Positions 1-12,829 of a stretch of DNA of 64,000 nt are shown piece by piece. The stretch spans positions 30,974,187 through 31,038,186 of the forward strand of contig OZ024858.1 in NCBI GenBank assembly GCA_964017155.1, written 5' to 3'. This DNA comes from Oasisia sp. SBJ-2009 (taxonomy: Eukaryota > Annelida > Polychaeta > Sabellida > Siboglinidae). The translations under genes and the position numbers were made by a program. The notes below the pieces were generated by a model. That model saw nothing but the letters and a program-made list of their open reading frames with translations. It made no database searches and was not told where the DNA came from. The first letter of the stretch is position 1. Each line of letters starts with the position of its first letter.

Positions 1-1334
1 AATCCTATCTCCTGCCCCCAGCGAAACAAATCTAACCTACAACTTGGCAACTTGTCAACAAAAGGTTTAGGGCTGTGCCCCGGCTCAACCAATATTGGGG
101 GTTTAGTCCCCATATCCCCGATTCCTAAGTCACGCCATGAAATCCAAGACTGGAAAGACTTGGTCTACAGTACTGCTTGGGAAATTGCGTTCTAGCTCAT
201 GGTTGACCATTTTATGCCTATAATGTGCATATCTCGTATATTAGAATGGCACGGACTACTCGTTACCTGGGTTATAATCCGTGATGGTGTATCTAATGTT
301 GAACCCATTGTCCGTTCCGGAATAGTCAGTGTGGAAATGTATGCGGAGCGAACTGTCAGAAAAGATGTCAGCAGGCGGTGTGAATCCACTGAATGTGCCG
401 ACTGGTCCTGCAGCGCTACTCGCTTCATCGAACACGTCGACCTTATCACAGCACGCTTCTGTATCCAGACTTAGAAACACCAGCTGGATGACCTGCAAGC
501 ACATACCGTTTTGCATGTCGTTTACGTAACAAATTTAAGTCGACACACGAAGGCAAACATATCATTGTGAGCTGTTATAATACGCTGGTTGGTGATATCA
601 TTGCAACGTTATTTGTATGTCAGCTTCTTAGCGCGCTCGTCCAATTGCTGACGACTTCTGCACTGCCTTTGAACCTACCTTCAATTCATTCACTGCGTTA
701 CGAGGTACATCGCATATTCCTTTAACCTATGTTTGGGTTAGATCGTGACATGAATAAAACATATGTATGTCCTTTGCAAACTTATTCTTATATCATCGAA
801 TCAGCACCTAATTAAGCAGTTTACCTTCGTTTGCTAAAAGCAGGGTCAAACCACCACTGGGATGTCACTTACACTACATTCAGCATTCACAAGAAATAAA
901 GTACATGATACAGAAATATTATAACTCTGCGTCAAACGATTGTCGATGACTGTAGGAACAAACGTACCCCGGTTGCATTTGGTTGAATAATCCAGCTGCA
1001 GTTCATGTTATTTGTATACTCCTGCGCAGTGATAGCAATTATGTCACTTGGTTCCGATAGCGTGACTGGACTTCCGGAACATCCTACAACAATAGTGAGT
1101 GACAGGTAAAACGAGAAGTTTACATTTGGAGTTCATGGCAGACAGGAGAGCGACAAGGTTCATTGGCAGAGTCTAGGGCAAAGAATACTCTCCGCATTTA
1201 ACATATTGTAGACAAAAGAACGGCATGAATCAAATGTGTTGCTTTCATAGTAATCAAAGCCATTGTCATCTTGCAAGGTAGAATAACCATTTCAGTTTGC
1301 ACTCAGAGAGAAAACCTGTAAAACTAAATAGTGC

Positions 1335-1495
1335 GTGCAAGCGTGCGCGTGTGCGTGTGTGTATGTTTGTGTGTGCTTGTTTGTTTGTGTGTATGTGCGT
1401 GCGTACATGCGTGCGTGCATATAAGTGCGTACGTGCATGCGTGCGCGCGTATGTGTATGTGTGCGCGCGTGTATGCATGCGTGCGAGCGTGAACA
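1335..1495. repeat. GT/GC alternating repeat
   Basis: Imperfect GTGCGT/GTATGT runs; alternating purine-pyrimidine sequence able to form Z-DNA. Confidence 0.85.
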
Positions 1496-2137
1496 TACCT
1501 GGTGGGTTGTCACCGGCAGCCAACCGCTGGAAAATGAGATATGACACATACAAAATGACCAAACGTGCAAATCCGCGGTCCAAAATAGTCTACAACGTAG
1601 CATGCGCGTGTATAACCGTGAGTTCAGTGTTGCTTAAACAGGAATATGACAGTGAATCTTTATGTTAATGATGCAATCTATATATTAATACGCTGACATT
1701 AGGGTATTGCAGTGTGTGTCCTCGCAAGCTTCCCTCTGTGTGCATCCACGAACCATTCCTTCTAACAACTGGCGATGTATTTAAGAAAACACAACGATAT
1801 ATTTGCATAACGTTGTTTACTTACGTGTGTTCTATCTGGTATATCTGATCGGTGTTGTCGGTTATAAACGAGATTAACATCTGAATATTTCACCCATTCA
1901 TACCGACGAAACTGCATTGGGGAACTACCTGGTAATAGCCACCCAAAACGTAACAGCACCATTTTTTTAATCTTTAATTTTCGCCGAGGTGTTATCCCTA
2001 CTCGTGAGCAGGTCTCGCTGATTACATCAGCACCAGGCAGCAGTACTCATTGCCAAATTATTTATATAATGTCAGCCAATGAAAGCGGTCATGATGAGTC
2101 TGGTTGGCCTCCCGTCGTGTATTCAAATTTCTGCAAT

Positions 2138-2232
2138 ACGCTATTCTTGTTATACGCTACTCTTGTTATACGCTACTCTTGTTATACGCTACTCTTGTTA
2201 TACGCTACTCTTGTTATACGCTACTCTTGTGA
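2138..2232. repeat. 16-bp tandem repeat, about 6 copies
   Basis: Perfect repeats of GTTATACGCTACTCTT, preceded by a partial copy. Confidence 0.9.
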
Positions 2233-2359
2233 ACACATAAAACCGTTCAGTTGCTCGTGCGATTGGGCCATTCTCGCCAGCCAGTGGTCACTGCGGTGCG
2301 CTACAGTATCCCTGTCTGATTGTCTCTGCAAGCCGCGGGGATGAGAGGAGGCGAACCAT

Positions 2360-2740
2360 AAAAGATAGCTATTGCATTGGTCAGTCGCTACTGCGTCAGC
2401 TGTGGAAACAACGCAAATACCCGATTTGAAGACAGAAACACGGCTGGTGGGAATCCCAATATAATGACCCATTCGTACCCTAAACACTGCATGTAACACG
2501 AGCAGGGTGTGGCTGAAATTAACAAAACTTATATTACATGACCGGAGGACGACCACATATCCTTGTGAACGATTTCATTTGCTGAGGTTAAGCAAAGGGG
2601 TATGCCAGAGATACTGTAGGCTGGTTTTTTAAATTTGGACGGGTGTTTGCGCTGTTCTCACGGCTGATTCAGTCGCGACTGGAGAAGTTAATTGCCCGTT
2701 AGACTCAGCTAAATTCTACACATCGCATAAGGGATCAGCC
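2360..2740. repeat. two fragments of a dispersed repeat, opposite orientations
   Basis: 2395-2500 (minus) carries GGGTCATTATATTGGGATTC then CCACCAGCCGTG. 2640-2740 (plus) carries GCTGTTCTCACGGCTGATTC then AGACTCAGCTAAATTCTACA. Both match parts of 30905-31040, and the first also matches 43505-43560. Confidence 0.6.
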
Positions 2741-3430
2741 GGAGCTAGTACTGGTGGTTATCAGCCCTGTCTTGCGAGGATGCACGGCGCAGAATAGTGA
2801 TCGTGGTTCTGAGTTTTCACCCAGGATCATGTCATTCCGCTGAAGCGGTTTCCTGACGTTGGTATAACTCAAACTTAGGCGGCAATCGTACAGGTAACAC
2901 CAACAAGTATCCATCGTCATTTTTCATTGAACGTCGATGTAATCTTTCTATGTTCAAATTAAATACTACATTCTCACAAAGAAAACTGATCGCGAAGGAA
3001 TATTAAAAAATACAACTGTTGCACAAAGTATCAAATGAAATTAGAATAACACTCAACCCAGCAAACCGACTAAATGTAGTTTCCCTGCAGTAATATTAAC
3101 AAAATAATATAACCTACCGACACCAGCAAATCGCTGAGCCATAAAGCGAGAAGCAGGAATGACGTCACGTGACTCCTTGTTCTCATCGTCCGTTTTTGGT
3201 GCGCAGTCTACAAACATACACATTTTGTCCGTGAATGAGAAGACGTAGTTTCACTTTACTATGTGTCAGTACACGACATGATGTCAACCTCAGAATCACA
3301 AGTCATCTGCGATGACCACGACATCACTACGTGTATTGTTGCCATGTCAAATATAATGTTCTACGGTCTACATTACTATATTGTCCACTTTACATATTAG
3401 CGGTGTATTACTACGTGTGAACTCCGTTAA

Positions 3431-4288
3431 AGGCAAAAAAAGTTAACTGTTTCGTGGCATACACCTAATAGAGTTAATATAAAGTAACAATTTCCACATA
3501 TACTCAATTTTTTAACGTCAGCGGTTTACTCAGAATGTGAGTTTAAAGTCTAAAATGCTAACGAAATCCACGATGGTCTAGACGCCGCCATTAAGTGAAG
3601 GGTTAAATTGACTTGGCCATTCAGCGCGCGGCATTCTATGTCTGACCCTTAACCTGCGACGTTGTTAAGGGTCAACAACTTCGAGTCTTCGACAGTTCGT
3701 TCAGTCGGCGTGACATCTAGCAGCTGCTTATAGACGTGTATCTAAATCTGTGGTTAAATCTATGGTAAACTTGAGTAATTATGCCTTACTGTTCGGCATA
3801 CGGTTGCAATAATAGTTGAAACAACCGGTAGTATTGAAGAAATTGATTCATATTTGCGGGCGTACTGTTTGGAATCCCTCCAGTCCAAGTACAGTTCACT
3901 TTGCTCGGTCCATTTTTAGGAGAAATGCTTTGTTTGAAGTAGACATGTATTCATGTATCATCAATTGATGGGATGATTTCAGCGATAACAATAATAGACA
4001 ACTTTATATTTACCGTCATCAGCATGTTACGCGCGTTGCCGAGTTGCAGCCATTTCATGACAACAGCCAAACCCCATGCAGTGAATCTGCGTGGAGAGCG
4101 CCTCGATCACCGTCGTGACGTCATTCTTCGTCTAAGATGGAGTAGCGCGTAGTATTTGGATGGCTGGGTGTTAAAAAATATTGTTCTGGTAAACCGCTGG
4201 TGTAAAAAAATTTAGTATATGTGGAAATTGTTACTTTATATTAACTCTATTAGGTGTATGCCACGAAACAGTTAACTTTGTTTTGCCT
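3431..4288. mobile_element. TTAA-flanked inverted-repeat transposon, Kolobok-like, copy A
   Basis: Flanked by TTAA on both sides (3427-3430 and 4289-4292). The ends start AGGCAAAAAAAGTTAACTG and close with its complement; the inverted repeats run about 105 bp, including CACCTAATAGAGTTAATAT and CCACATATACTCAATTTTTT. Inside, from 3782, a frame reads MPYCSAYGCNNS then stops, matching the start of a THAP zinc finger. THAP transposases with TTAA target sites are typical of Kolobok elements. The element is non-autonomous. Confidence 0.85.
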
Positions 4289-4339
4289 TTAAATGCACAC
4301 TCCCGCTGACCATTTCAAACTCCCGCTAACCATTTCCCA

Positions 4340-5080
4340 TTCGCGTCTAACCTGAACAAATTTCTCCATTGGACAAAGACATGGCACATGGATTTTAATG
4401 TGTCAAAGTGTGCCTGCTTATCGGTCACTACCAATAGGAACATAACTATAATTACTTCATGGGGAGCCAACAAAAACCACGGACTGACATCCAAGACTAC
4501 CTGGAGTTACCATCAACACAAAATTATCGTGGCAACCACATATCAACAAAGTCAGCAAGGCACTTGGCTTACTCAAAAGAACACTGCATGTGGCGCCACC
4601 GCAAGTGAGACAAACGGCATACGAGGTACTCGTGCGACTAACGCTCGAGTTTCCCACATGCGCCTGGGCACCTCACACAAAGACAGGCATTCAGACAATA
4701 GAGCGCGTACATAGATCCGCTACGCGGTTTGTAACCGGTGATTACCGCATAACTTCATGTGTCAGTGATATGTGCACTAGCTTAATGTGGAACTCTTTGT
4801 ACACACGAAGGCGCATAAGAGATGCCACTATGTTTTTGTTTGAATCCGCCACGGACTAATGCACATCAGCTTGCCTGTCATCATCACCACACCAGATGCG
4901 CACACGAGACGCCAACACATGCACAAACTACGAACCCTACCTGCCACTTGCACGCCCTACCAGCAGTCATTCTACGTACGCTGTATTCCACTGTGGAACG
5001 CACTTAGCGAGGATGCTGTCACTGCACCGTCTTATTTCTTTTCAAATCTGCACTTCAGGCATTTCAAGAATTTTTGATAA
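4340..5080 (+). pseudogene. degenerate reverse-transcriptase C-terminus (LINE relic)
   Basis: Frames broken by shifts read TWHMDFNVSKCACLSV, then KVSKALGLLKRTLHVAPPQV, IERVHRSATRFVTGDY and YVRCIPLWNALSEDAV. These are the thumb and C-terminal motifs of Jockey/CR1/L2-type RTs. The palm with FADD is absent, and at least two frameshifts are needed to follow it. It is unrelated in detail to the two young copies at 9.1 and 39.3 kb, and lies just downstream of a Kolobok-like element. Confidence 0.75.
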
Positions 5081-6782
5081 TCGTTACTGGTTTTGCAGGA
5101 ACAGGTCGTGACATAGTCAACTGCTTCCTCATGCAAGCTTTCCCTTGGCGATTGCTACAGTTTGTTCGGTACGTGACTACCCCATTGGTAGTGTTTTGCA
5201 TCACGTTTAAACAGGTGTATAAATGTGCCCCAGTCCACGAATGTTCCTGAAAAATAGGTAAGTTGCGTCCTCGAGGGCTGTTTCGCCGCCATTGTCGTAT
5301 GTTTATATCCCACCAGCCTCTGAGAATTCGTGAAATGATGCCGAGTCTTTTGCTGTTCGTCATCTTCATTCCTTGTTGTGGCGTAAGTGTGACGACCACT
5401 GTCTGTGTTTCTTGTCTGATGACCCTGGGTTATGTCTCCTTTGCTCTGACCCTCGACATGTAATGTTCTGTCCTTCCTATCCTTGCTGCATTGCTGGAGT
5501 TTCTTCCTCTGTTGCGGTAGCTAAGTCACGTTGGGTCATGGTTCACGCTGACAGCACTGTACCTATGAACCAGGTTGTTGGGAACAGTGTCTTTCTTGAG
5601 TATTCCTTGTCCAAAATAAAACATGAAGCACCGGAATTGTGTATTCCATTATCGGAATGTGTGTCAAGGATGGATAACGAGCGCAAAATGCAAGGCAGTG
5701 TCACGCAATAATCACACAGGCAATAATATCAGACGATTGTTAGGTTCAGAGACGCCTAAGCCTACTTCAAAATAACACCAAATCAAATTCTAGGTAAAGT
5801 TATAATAAACAGGAATGTCAAAGAGACAGTGGCACACACAATAAACCTACACAGAACACAAACAAAACTTATTGATTTACGTAACAAGCTATGTTCTATG
5901 TAAACACCCCGAAGTGATGAAAGGGTTAAACCCTGTTTGAATCAGCTGGCAGTCGCATAGCAACCGCCGAGCGACGAGCAAAGTTGGTTGAATGCGGCTA
6001 GCGACAACGCCCCTAGACTGTTGATATAGACGGGAAATTGTAAAACATTCATTGAATTTCGATCAGCGGTAACATTTTGTCTTTGATAATTAATTACCTG
6101 AACGTTAATGTAGACATATAGTTTATTCAAGCGTAGACAGAACCGGCATGTTCATATCTCACGCTCTTGGAAATTGACGAGTGTATTTATAAACAATGAA
6201 CACTTGAACAGCGACAGGTCTCTCCTTGTTAATTGTCGCGTGTAATATAAAGTATGGCGTGGAGTTATAACGTAGATTCGCTAGCATAAGCCCTGCTCGC
6301 AGCGCCAATATTGTGTACGACACTTACTTGTTGTGACACAATAACTGCGACGTCGCACGTCTAGGCCTAAGGCCCATGGGACTGTGTCTTCGTAGAGGGT
6401 GACAACTTCTCGGCTGCCATGTTTGGACTCTCGGCTATTGTATTCTGCAGGTGTATTTATAGGCGTGTGCGAAGGTAGTGGGAAATGCTGCCGTGCGTGC
6501 TTGTCGTGTGTGTATGTGGACTATTGCGACTGCTACTCAGCACTACAGTTATATAAACTGGATTTAACAGGCCAACGAGATTGCATGATTAGCTAGATAC
6601 AAAAGACAGGTCGATTCACAGGGTCAACGCGTCACGATTCATATTTACCTCAGTAATTCATTATGTGCATAATTATAATAATAACAAGGCATTGCAGCAC
6701 GGTATATGCGTGTCTCGAACAATCGGTCCGTTGCCGAACGAGCTGACGTCTGCGACTGTAAACCAAACCTTTCTACCTAACT

Positions 6783-6874
<92 letters not shown>

Positions 6875-6936
6875 CACACACACACACTCACACACCCACA
6901 CGCACGCACGCACGCACAAACACACACACACACGCA

Positions 6937-6990
<54 letters not shown>

Positions 6991-9067
6991 CGAAGGGTCC
7001 CGTCATTTAACCTCTAATTGTCAACCACTCTATCAATCTATGTGATACCGAGACCTACAAGACGTAATTTTTATTTTATGGCACATAAAATAACAGGCGA
7101 CACATATTGGGTTCGAAGTGGTCCTGGAATTGGACCACGGGATTCAATAGATGTGCTTCTAGTTCATTGTGCGTCATCATTCAACTGTTGGTGCTTTAAA
7201 ATAAACTAAGGTTCAGCACATAATAGATTTTAATATAAAACAGTGGCTTCATGCGTGGGTCATGAAGACGATTAAGTGCAAAGTAGATTCGACCTAGATG
7301 AGAAGAATCAATTATAATATCTCACGAATAAATGACTGCATCAACAAAGTGATTCCTGTGATAACATCTACCGCAGATAAGCGAATAAACCAACGAAGCA
7401 ATGACCAGTAGAATGTCGAATAACGTGAGCAAAACACCATTAGTAATTGAGTGTATAAACCTATCAACGACGCACATCACGCCGAGAGTTATGTGGTAAA
7501 TAGGTTTCTAGCACAACTCTCCCTGTATCCATATCCCATTTACATACTTTGCCTTCGTTTTCTCATCACGCAGTATACAAGTTTCGCTCGCTTTTTGATT
7601 GTAGTTATCGTTTTGCCTGGCAGGAAAACGTTGCCATTGTTTTTTCTCTGGACCGACACGTTTCCCCATACAGCTTTTATCTTCGTATAATGCCCTCGTT
7701 ATGTTGTATCAGTAATGTTCTGCAGAGTGCCATGTTGTAAATGAAGCGAATTCTTACCATGTTAGCATCCTACTTAGCTACATGAATGCATCGCGGACTT
7801 CAAGCAAAAGGTGTTATTTTGATAATGCTATAACTGTTATTTTGTTTTTGATTATGAATATACATTTATTCATTTCATAATTTGAAAAACAAAACATATG
7901 ACGATTATTCTCACAAACATTTGCCACGCCGATAGCTTACTATGATAAATATTTGGTAATGTATGTTAAAATAGCGACATATCTTCAATGGGAACATCTT
8001 CCGTGACCTGACCCGTTTACGCAAAATTGTCTTTCTCACTGAGGTCGATAATGTGTTGATTGAAACCAATTGGACGACACAAATAAATGCACATTGTGAA
8101 TCTCATTAGTCATTCCAGTTATTACATTTACAATTAGGGTCACGACAGGCTAGGTGTATACTCAGAAGTTGACAGTGGCGAGGGTGGGCAGGTTAGGGCT
8201 ATGCTGTATCAGTAGGCAGTCGACCGCCCCTTTCTACTCTACGAAGGCTAAGTCGTACACCCAGCTGGAAAATACACCTATCCAGGCCAGCAAAGCAGGC
8301 CAGTACGACAGTAGCACACAATGACTACTTTTGAGCACAGGTATTCAGAATATTGCTAATGTAACTTAAACGCACGGTGCCAACCGACGTAATGTACCAT
8401 CGAAATAACTTACCGACGTATTCGTCAATCGACAGTCTTCGATTAAAAATAACAGTTTGTCACTTTACGTACTTCGTAGACACACGTGCTCACTTGGCTA
8501 CACCAAACACACTACTCGGCACATTGCGTAGCAGGCCTGACTATAGTAGTATAATCACGCACGGTACTGTCATTGTTATGTCTGAAAGAAACGTCCGTGG
8601 ATAAGTGGTCTCGAAAAACAGTCGTCATGCTGGCACTGTGTGTAATAATGACGCTAATTGTCCGTCCTCGGCTAGCATTAATTACTACGCCGTGTTTAGC
8701 ATGTTGTAAACATGGTCATAGTCCAGTGATCAGGTCATCCGTTTGTTACATGAAACACTGTCTAAATTTAGTATCCAATGAAAATCCATGACGTAGTCTA
8801 CATCGGTGTGTCGTGGCATTATTCGACCGGCATCGATGACGTTATTGCGGCAATCCTCGTCCAAATAACACTTCATGTTGTATCATTGACTAAGACGTTA
8901 TGTTACTACTTAATAATAACAACACAGTTAAAGTGTTATTAGCAACTCAACGGAGTAAGACTCACAGTATACAGTAAAATACAATTAATAAAAAAATCGT
9001 AGAATTGCAATACGTTGACCTTGATACTACTTGATACTGCCCTTTCGTGTACTATAATCCCCATGGT
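5081..9067. other. intergenic, no gene recognised
   Basis: Holds the (CA)n tract at 6785-6988 and scattered short open frames without recognisable motifs. The frame at 5373-5711 (112 codons) has no known motif. AT-rich elsewhere. Confidence 0.5.
6785..6988. repeat. (CA)n microsatellite, interrupted
   Basis: About 200 bases of CA with ACGC and ACAAAC interruptions near 6895-6945. Gives spurious Thr/His and Cys/Val frames. Confidence 0.97.
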
Positions 9068-10240
9068 ATGATTTAACAAGATTTAACAAGATTTAACAAG
9101 ATTTAACAAGATTGCCACCTAGAGAATCAACTCAAGATGACAGGTGGACAAGGAAGCCCTTTGGCTTATCGAGAGTCCAACCTATCTATCTAAATGTACC
9201 CCGCCCTTCTTAGGTACATGTCAATTTTATTTTTAAACATATTAACACTACTAGCACCTACACAATCAGCCGATAATCTGTTCCATTCATTTACTGTTCT
9301 TTGTGAAAATGAAAATTTTCTAATATCTAATCTACACTGCTTCTTTGCTAATGTAACTCCATGTCCTCTAGTCCTTCTCTCTTCCTTAACTGAGAAAAAA
9401 ATATTTCTGTCAATATTTTCATACCCATTCAATATTTTAAAAACTTCTATCTGATCTCCTCGCAGTCTCCTGGTTTCTAGTGTTGTTAATCCACATTCTT
9501 TTAGACGCATTTCATAACTAATATTCCTGAGTTTTTGTATCATTTTGGTTGCTCTTCTTTGTACTCTTTCTAGTATATCAATATCCTTCTTGCGATAAGG
9601 CCTCCATGCCTGTATGCAATATTCTAAATGAGGCCTAACTATTGTTTTGTACAGTGGTATTATTAGTTCTTTTTCCTTGTACACTATATTTCGCCTAATT
9701 AATCCAAGAATTTGGTTTCCCTTCGCTGCTGCAATTGCACACTGTTCTGATACCTTCATATCAGCACTAATAGTTAACCCTAAGTCCTTTTCCTTTATGG
9801 TAGTATTTAGTACAGTATCACCCATTGTATATTGTGCATCTTCATTCCCATGTCCTGTGTGGAGGCACTTACACTTCCCATAATTAAACAGCATTTGCCA
9901 CTTCTCAGACCATTCGGTCAACTTATTTAGATCATCTTGTAATTGCTGTCTATCTGCATCACTTTTTATTTTTCTGAACACTTTTGTATCATCCGCAAAC
10001 TTCAACACCTTGCTTGTTATATCATCATCCAAATCATTGATATATATTAAGAACAAAATAGGTCCCAATACTGATCCCTGCGGTACTCCACTCGAAACCG
10101 ATTTCCAGTTTGAAACCTCCCCATCAACTACTACTCTTTGTCTTCTATCAATAAGCCATTTTTCTATCCAGTTAATCATAACATTGCCTATGCCATGGGC
10201 CTTCAGTCTAAGTAGTAATCTTTGATCAGTCACGGTATCT
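9068..10240 (-). mobile_element. CR1/L2-like non-LTR retrotransposon, 5'-truncated copy 1 (intact partial RT frame)
   Basis: The minus-strand frame (about 10240 to 9190) is the C-terminal part of a reverse transcriptase. It reads SDTVTDQRLLLRLKAHGIG, then the SGVPQGSVLGP block and the FADDTKVF catalytic motif, then the thumb and the usual tail (LVRPHLEYCIQAW-like, VQRRATKMI, FSFSQRTVNEWNRL). The frame has no stops. The 3' end has four copies of a 10-bp tail (TTGTTAAATC on the element strand) at 9073-9112, typical of CR1/L2 tails. The upstream part of the RT and any endonuclease are missing by 5' truncation. Confidence 0.9.
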
Positions 10241-10434
10241 GATCGTTCTGATTACTGGGAAAGGGTATACATACCCTGTCTAATATCATATTTGGTATGC
10301 GTGTTGTCACGCTACAGATGGTTTAGTCTGTGTGTGCCGACTTTAGTTTTATCAAAATATTTTAAGAAAGGCCGTCTCGTCTTACTGTTTCTCTTCGTGA
10401 GCAAGCGTGTTTTTATCATGGCAATAAGGAATGT

Positions 10435-10437
<3 letters not shown>

Positions 10438-10485
<48 letters not shown>

Positions 10486-10512
10486 CGTGCGTGCGTGCGT
10501 GTGCGCGTGCTT
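10438..10512. repeat. (TG)n then (CG)n / TGCG microsatellite
   Basis: About 38 bases of TG followed by GCGCGCGCG and TGCGTGCG. Confidence 0.95.
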
Positions 10513-11499
10513 GCATGCCTGTTATTAACAACTACCATCACTTACTACAGTGTATATCCACTGTCGCTACGCCACCAGGTCACCCCACGTGTAATCGACC
10601 CCAACAAGTTACCTTATTGGTTAAACCAAGACACAATATACCTTGATAAACTATCTCAGCCAATTAGGCTTAGAAGTAGTCTCTTAAGGCTGATTATTAT
10701 TATTATTATTAAATCATTTCGCCTGAGTAAACCAGCTATACTACCAATATTGGCCTAATCCGCCAGAGGTCGCCTCTCGCATTATAACTTCACATGTTTT
10801 TTAGTAACAAATTGCGATAAATAAGGTCAGACGCTTTGCTAAAATATAGCATTCCAACTTTGTAATGTAACTGTGCGAGTCTCCGTGTATTTTTGTATCT
10901 TTACTGTTGTTACTATTATTGGTGTTATTATTGTTGTAATATATATAACATATAATGATGTCATGGACAGGCCATGATAACTATTAATTATTTCATTAAC
11001 GCCACCTGGCGATTAATGGTTAGTGATTAGCAGTGACAATAGGTGGCACTGCAGTTGGTTCAGCGGGATTTGGAAGTTGCGCGGGAGTAAGGCGCGGGAC
11101 TCGAGACTTGCTACCTAGTCGAGTGACCGCATATACTTTACAAGTTGCGGGTAGATGTGACGAATTACCTTGGAAGATTGTGAGTAACTGCTTTACTTTC
11201 ACGTATTGATATACACATAGTCATGATGTTGTTGTGCGGCTAGCGATCAGTGACAATATTGAATATATAATAGGAACTTGCCAATAATGAGGTACCACAA
11301 CTAGGGTCTGTGTGCCGTCTTTTACGTATTCTTGACGTGTGTAAAATGCGGCACTGTTTTCCAAACATTTTGTGGAACGCTTGTTTAAATCATCCTACAA
11401 TCAGGTGTTGAACTCGCATGACTCCGAAGCCTCACACATAACTAAATATGGATACAGTCTGACATGTCCGTCAATGTGAAGGTATAATATGTACATTAA

Positions 11500-12329
11500 A
11501 GGACAAAAAAAGGCTACGGCTTCGTGTCATACACCTAATAGAGTTTATACAAAGTAACAATTTCCACATATACTCAATTTTTTAACGTCAGCGGTTTACT
11601 CAGAATGTGACTTTAAAGTCTAAATTTCTAACGAAATCCACGATGGTCTGGACGCCGCCATAGGTGAAGGGTTAATTTGGCTTGGCCATTCAGCGCGCGG
11701 CATTCTGTATCTCGGTCAGCTTCCGGCGACGCTTTTAAGGGTCAACACCTTCGAGTCTTCGACAGTTCGTTCAGTTGGCGTGACATCTAGCAGCTGCTTA
11801 TAGACGTATATCTAAATCTGTGGTTAAATCTATGGTAAATTTTAGTAATTATGCCTTCGTGTTCGGCATACGGTTGCAATAATAGTTGAAAAAACCGGTA
11901 GTATTGAAGCAATGGATTCACGTTGGTGATTTGCGGGCGTACTGTTTGGCACTTTGATCGGTCCATTTTGAGGAGAAATGCTTTGATGTAGACATGTATC
12001 ATCAGTTGATGGGATGATTTCAGCGATAACAATAATAGACAACTTTATATTTACCGTCATCAGCATGTTACGCGCGTTGCCGAGTTGCAGCCATTTCATG
12101 ACAACAGCCAAACCCTATGCAGGGAATCTACGTGGAGAGCGCCTCGATCACCGTCGTGACGTCATTCTTCGTCTAAGATGGGGTAGCGCACAGAATTTGG
12201 ATGGCTGGGTGTTAAAAAATATTTTTTTGGTAAACCGCTGGCGTTAAAAAATTGAGTATATGTGGAAATTGTTACTTTATATTAACTCTATTAGGTGTAT
12301 GCCACGTAAAAGTTAACTTTGTTTGTCCT
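11500..12329. mobile_element. Kolobok-like inverted-repeat transposon, copy B
   Basis: Same family as copy A, flanked by TTAA (11496-11499 and 12330-12333), with termini AGGACAAAAAAAGG and the complement. It carries a broken THAP start near 11851 (MPSCSAYGCNNS then stop). Sequence flanking both sides is itself partly duplicated (ACATGTCCG...CATAATAT motifs at 11463-11490 and 12489-12516). Confidence 0.85.
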
Positions 12330-12747
12330 TTAATGAACATTTACAACCGATGGAACGTCGACTGGTGGCCCGACGACAGGTTTGCTTGCTCGATACCGGA
12401 AAGGATGTTTAAAATCATCTATAGCTCACCGTATGCATCACACGAGAGTACTACGTCTTCAGACATAGTTAAATATTGATATCGTATAACATGTCCGCCA
12501 ATATGAAAGCATAATATCTACATTAATGTACATTTACAGTCGATGAAACGTCGCGGGACGTTCGATTGAATTCAGTGCTAAGATGGCGTTGTTTTGGCTG
12601 TTCTGTCTATTGAACACACGGCATGCTGTTCTGTCTATTGACCACGCATACGGCATGCCAACATACAAACTCTCGCTCGCTACGCGCCTGCACGGTAAAT
12701 AGCTAATTGAGGATGATTTAAACAAGCGTTCAGCAAAACATGCAAAT

Positions 12748-12828
12748 AAATCCACGTTAGTCGCTGGAGGCGCTGAGACGCAACTACGGTCTCACCGTAT
12801 AAGCGCCTCTAGCGACTAACGTGGATTT
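12748..12828. repeat. strong hairpin with 27-bp arms
   Basis: AAATCCACGTTAGTCGCTGG at 12748 pairs with CTAGCGACTAACGTGGATTT ending at 12828. The arms are 27 nt with one G/T mismatch and a 27-nt loop that itself has GAGAC/GTCTC. Confidence 0.85.
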
Positions 12829-12829
12829 G

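Noticed and set aside
6665..7045. Thr/His-rich and Cys/Val-rich frames as proteins
   Set aside because: Translations of a (CA)n microsatellite; the same applies at 1266-1668, 10292-10758, 25598-26029, 29307-29547 and 59210-59729.
9194..10225. Plus-strand frames opposite the LINE copies
   Set aside because: Shadows of the minus-strand reverse transcriptase; the same at 39412-40101.
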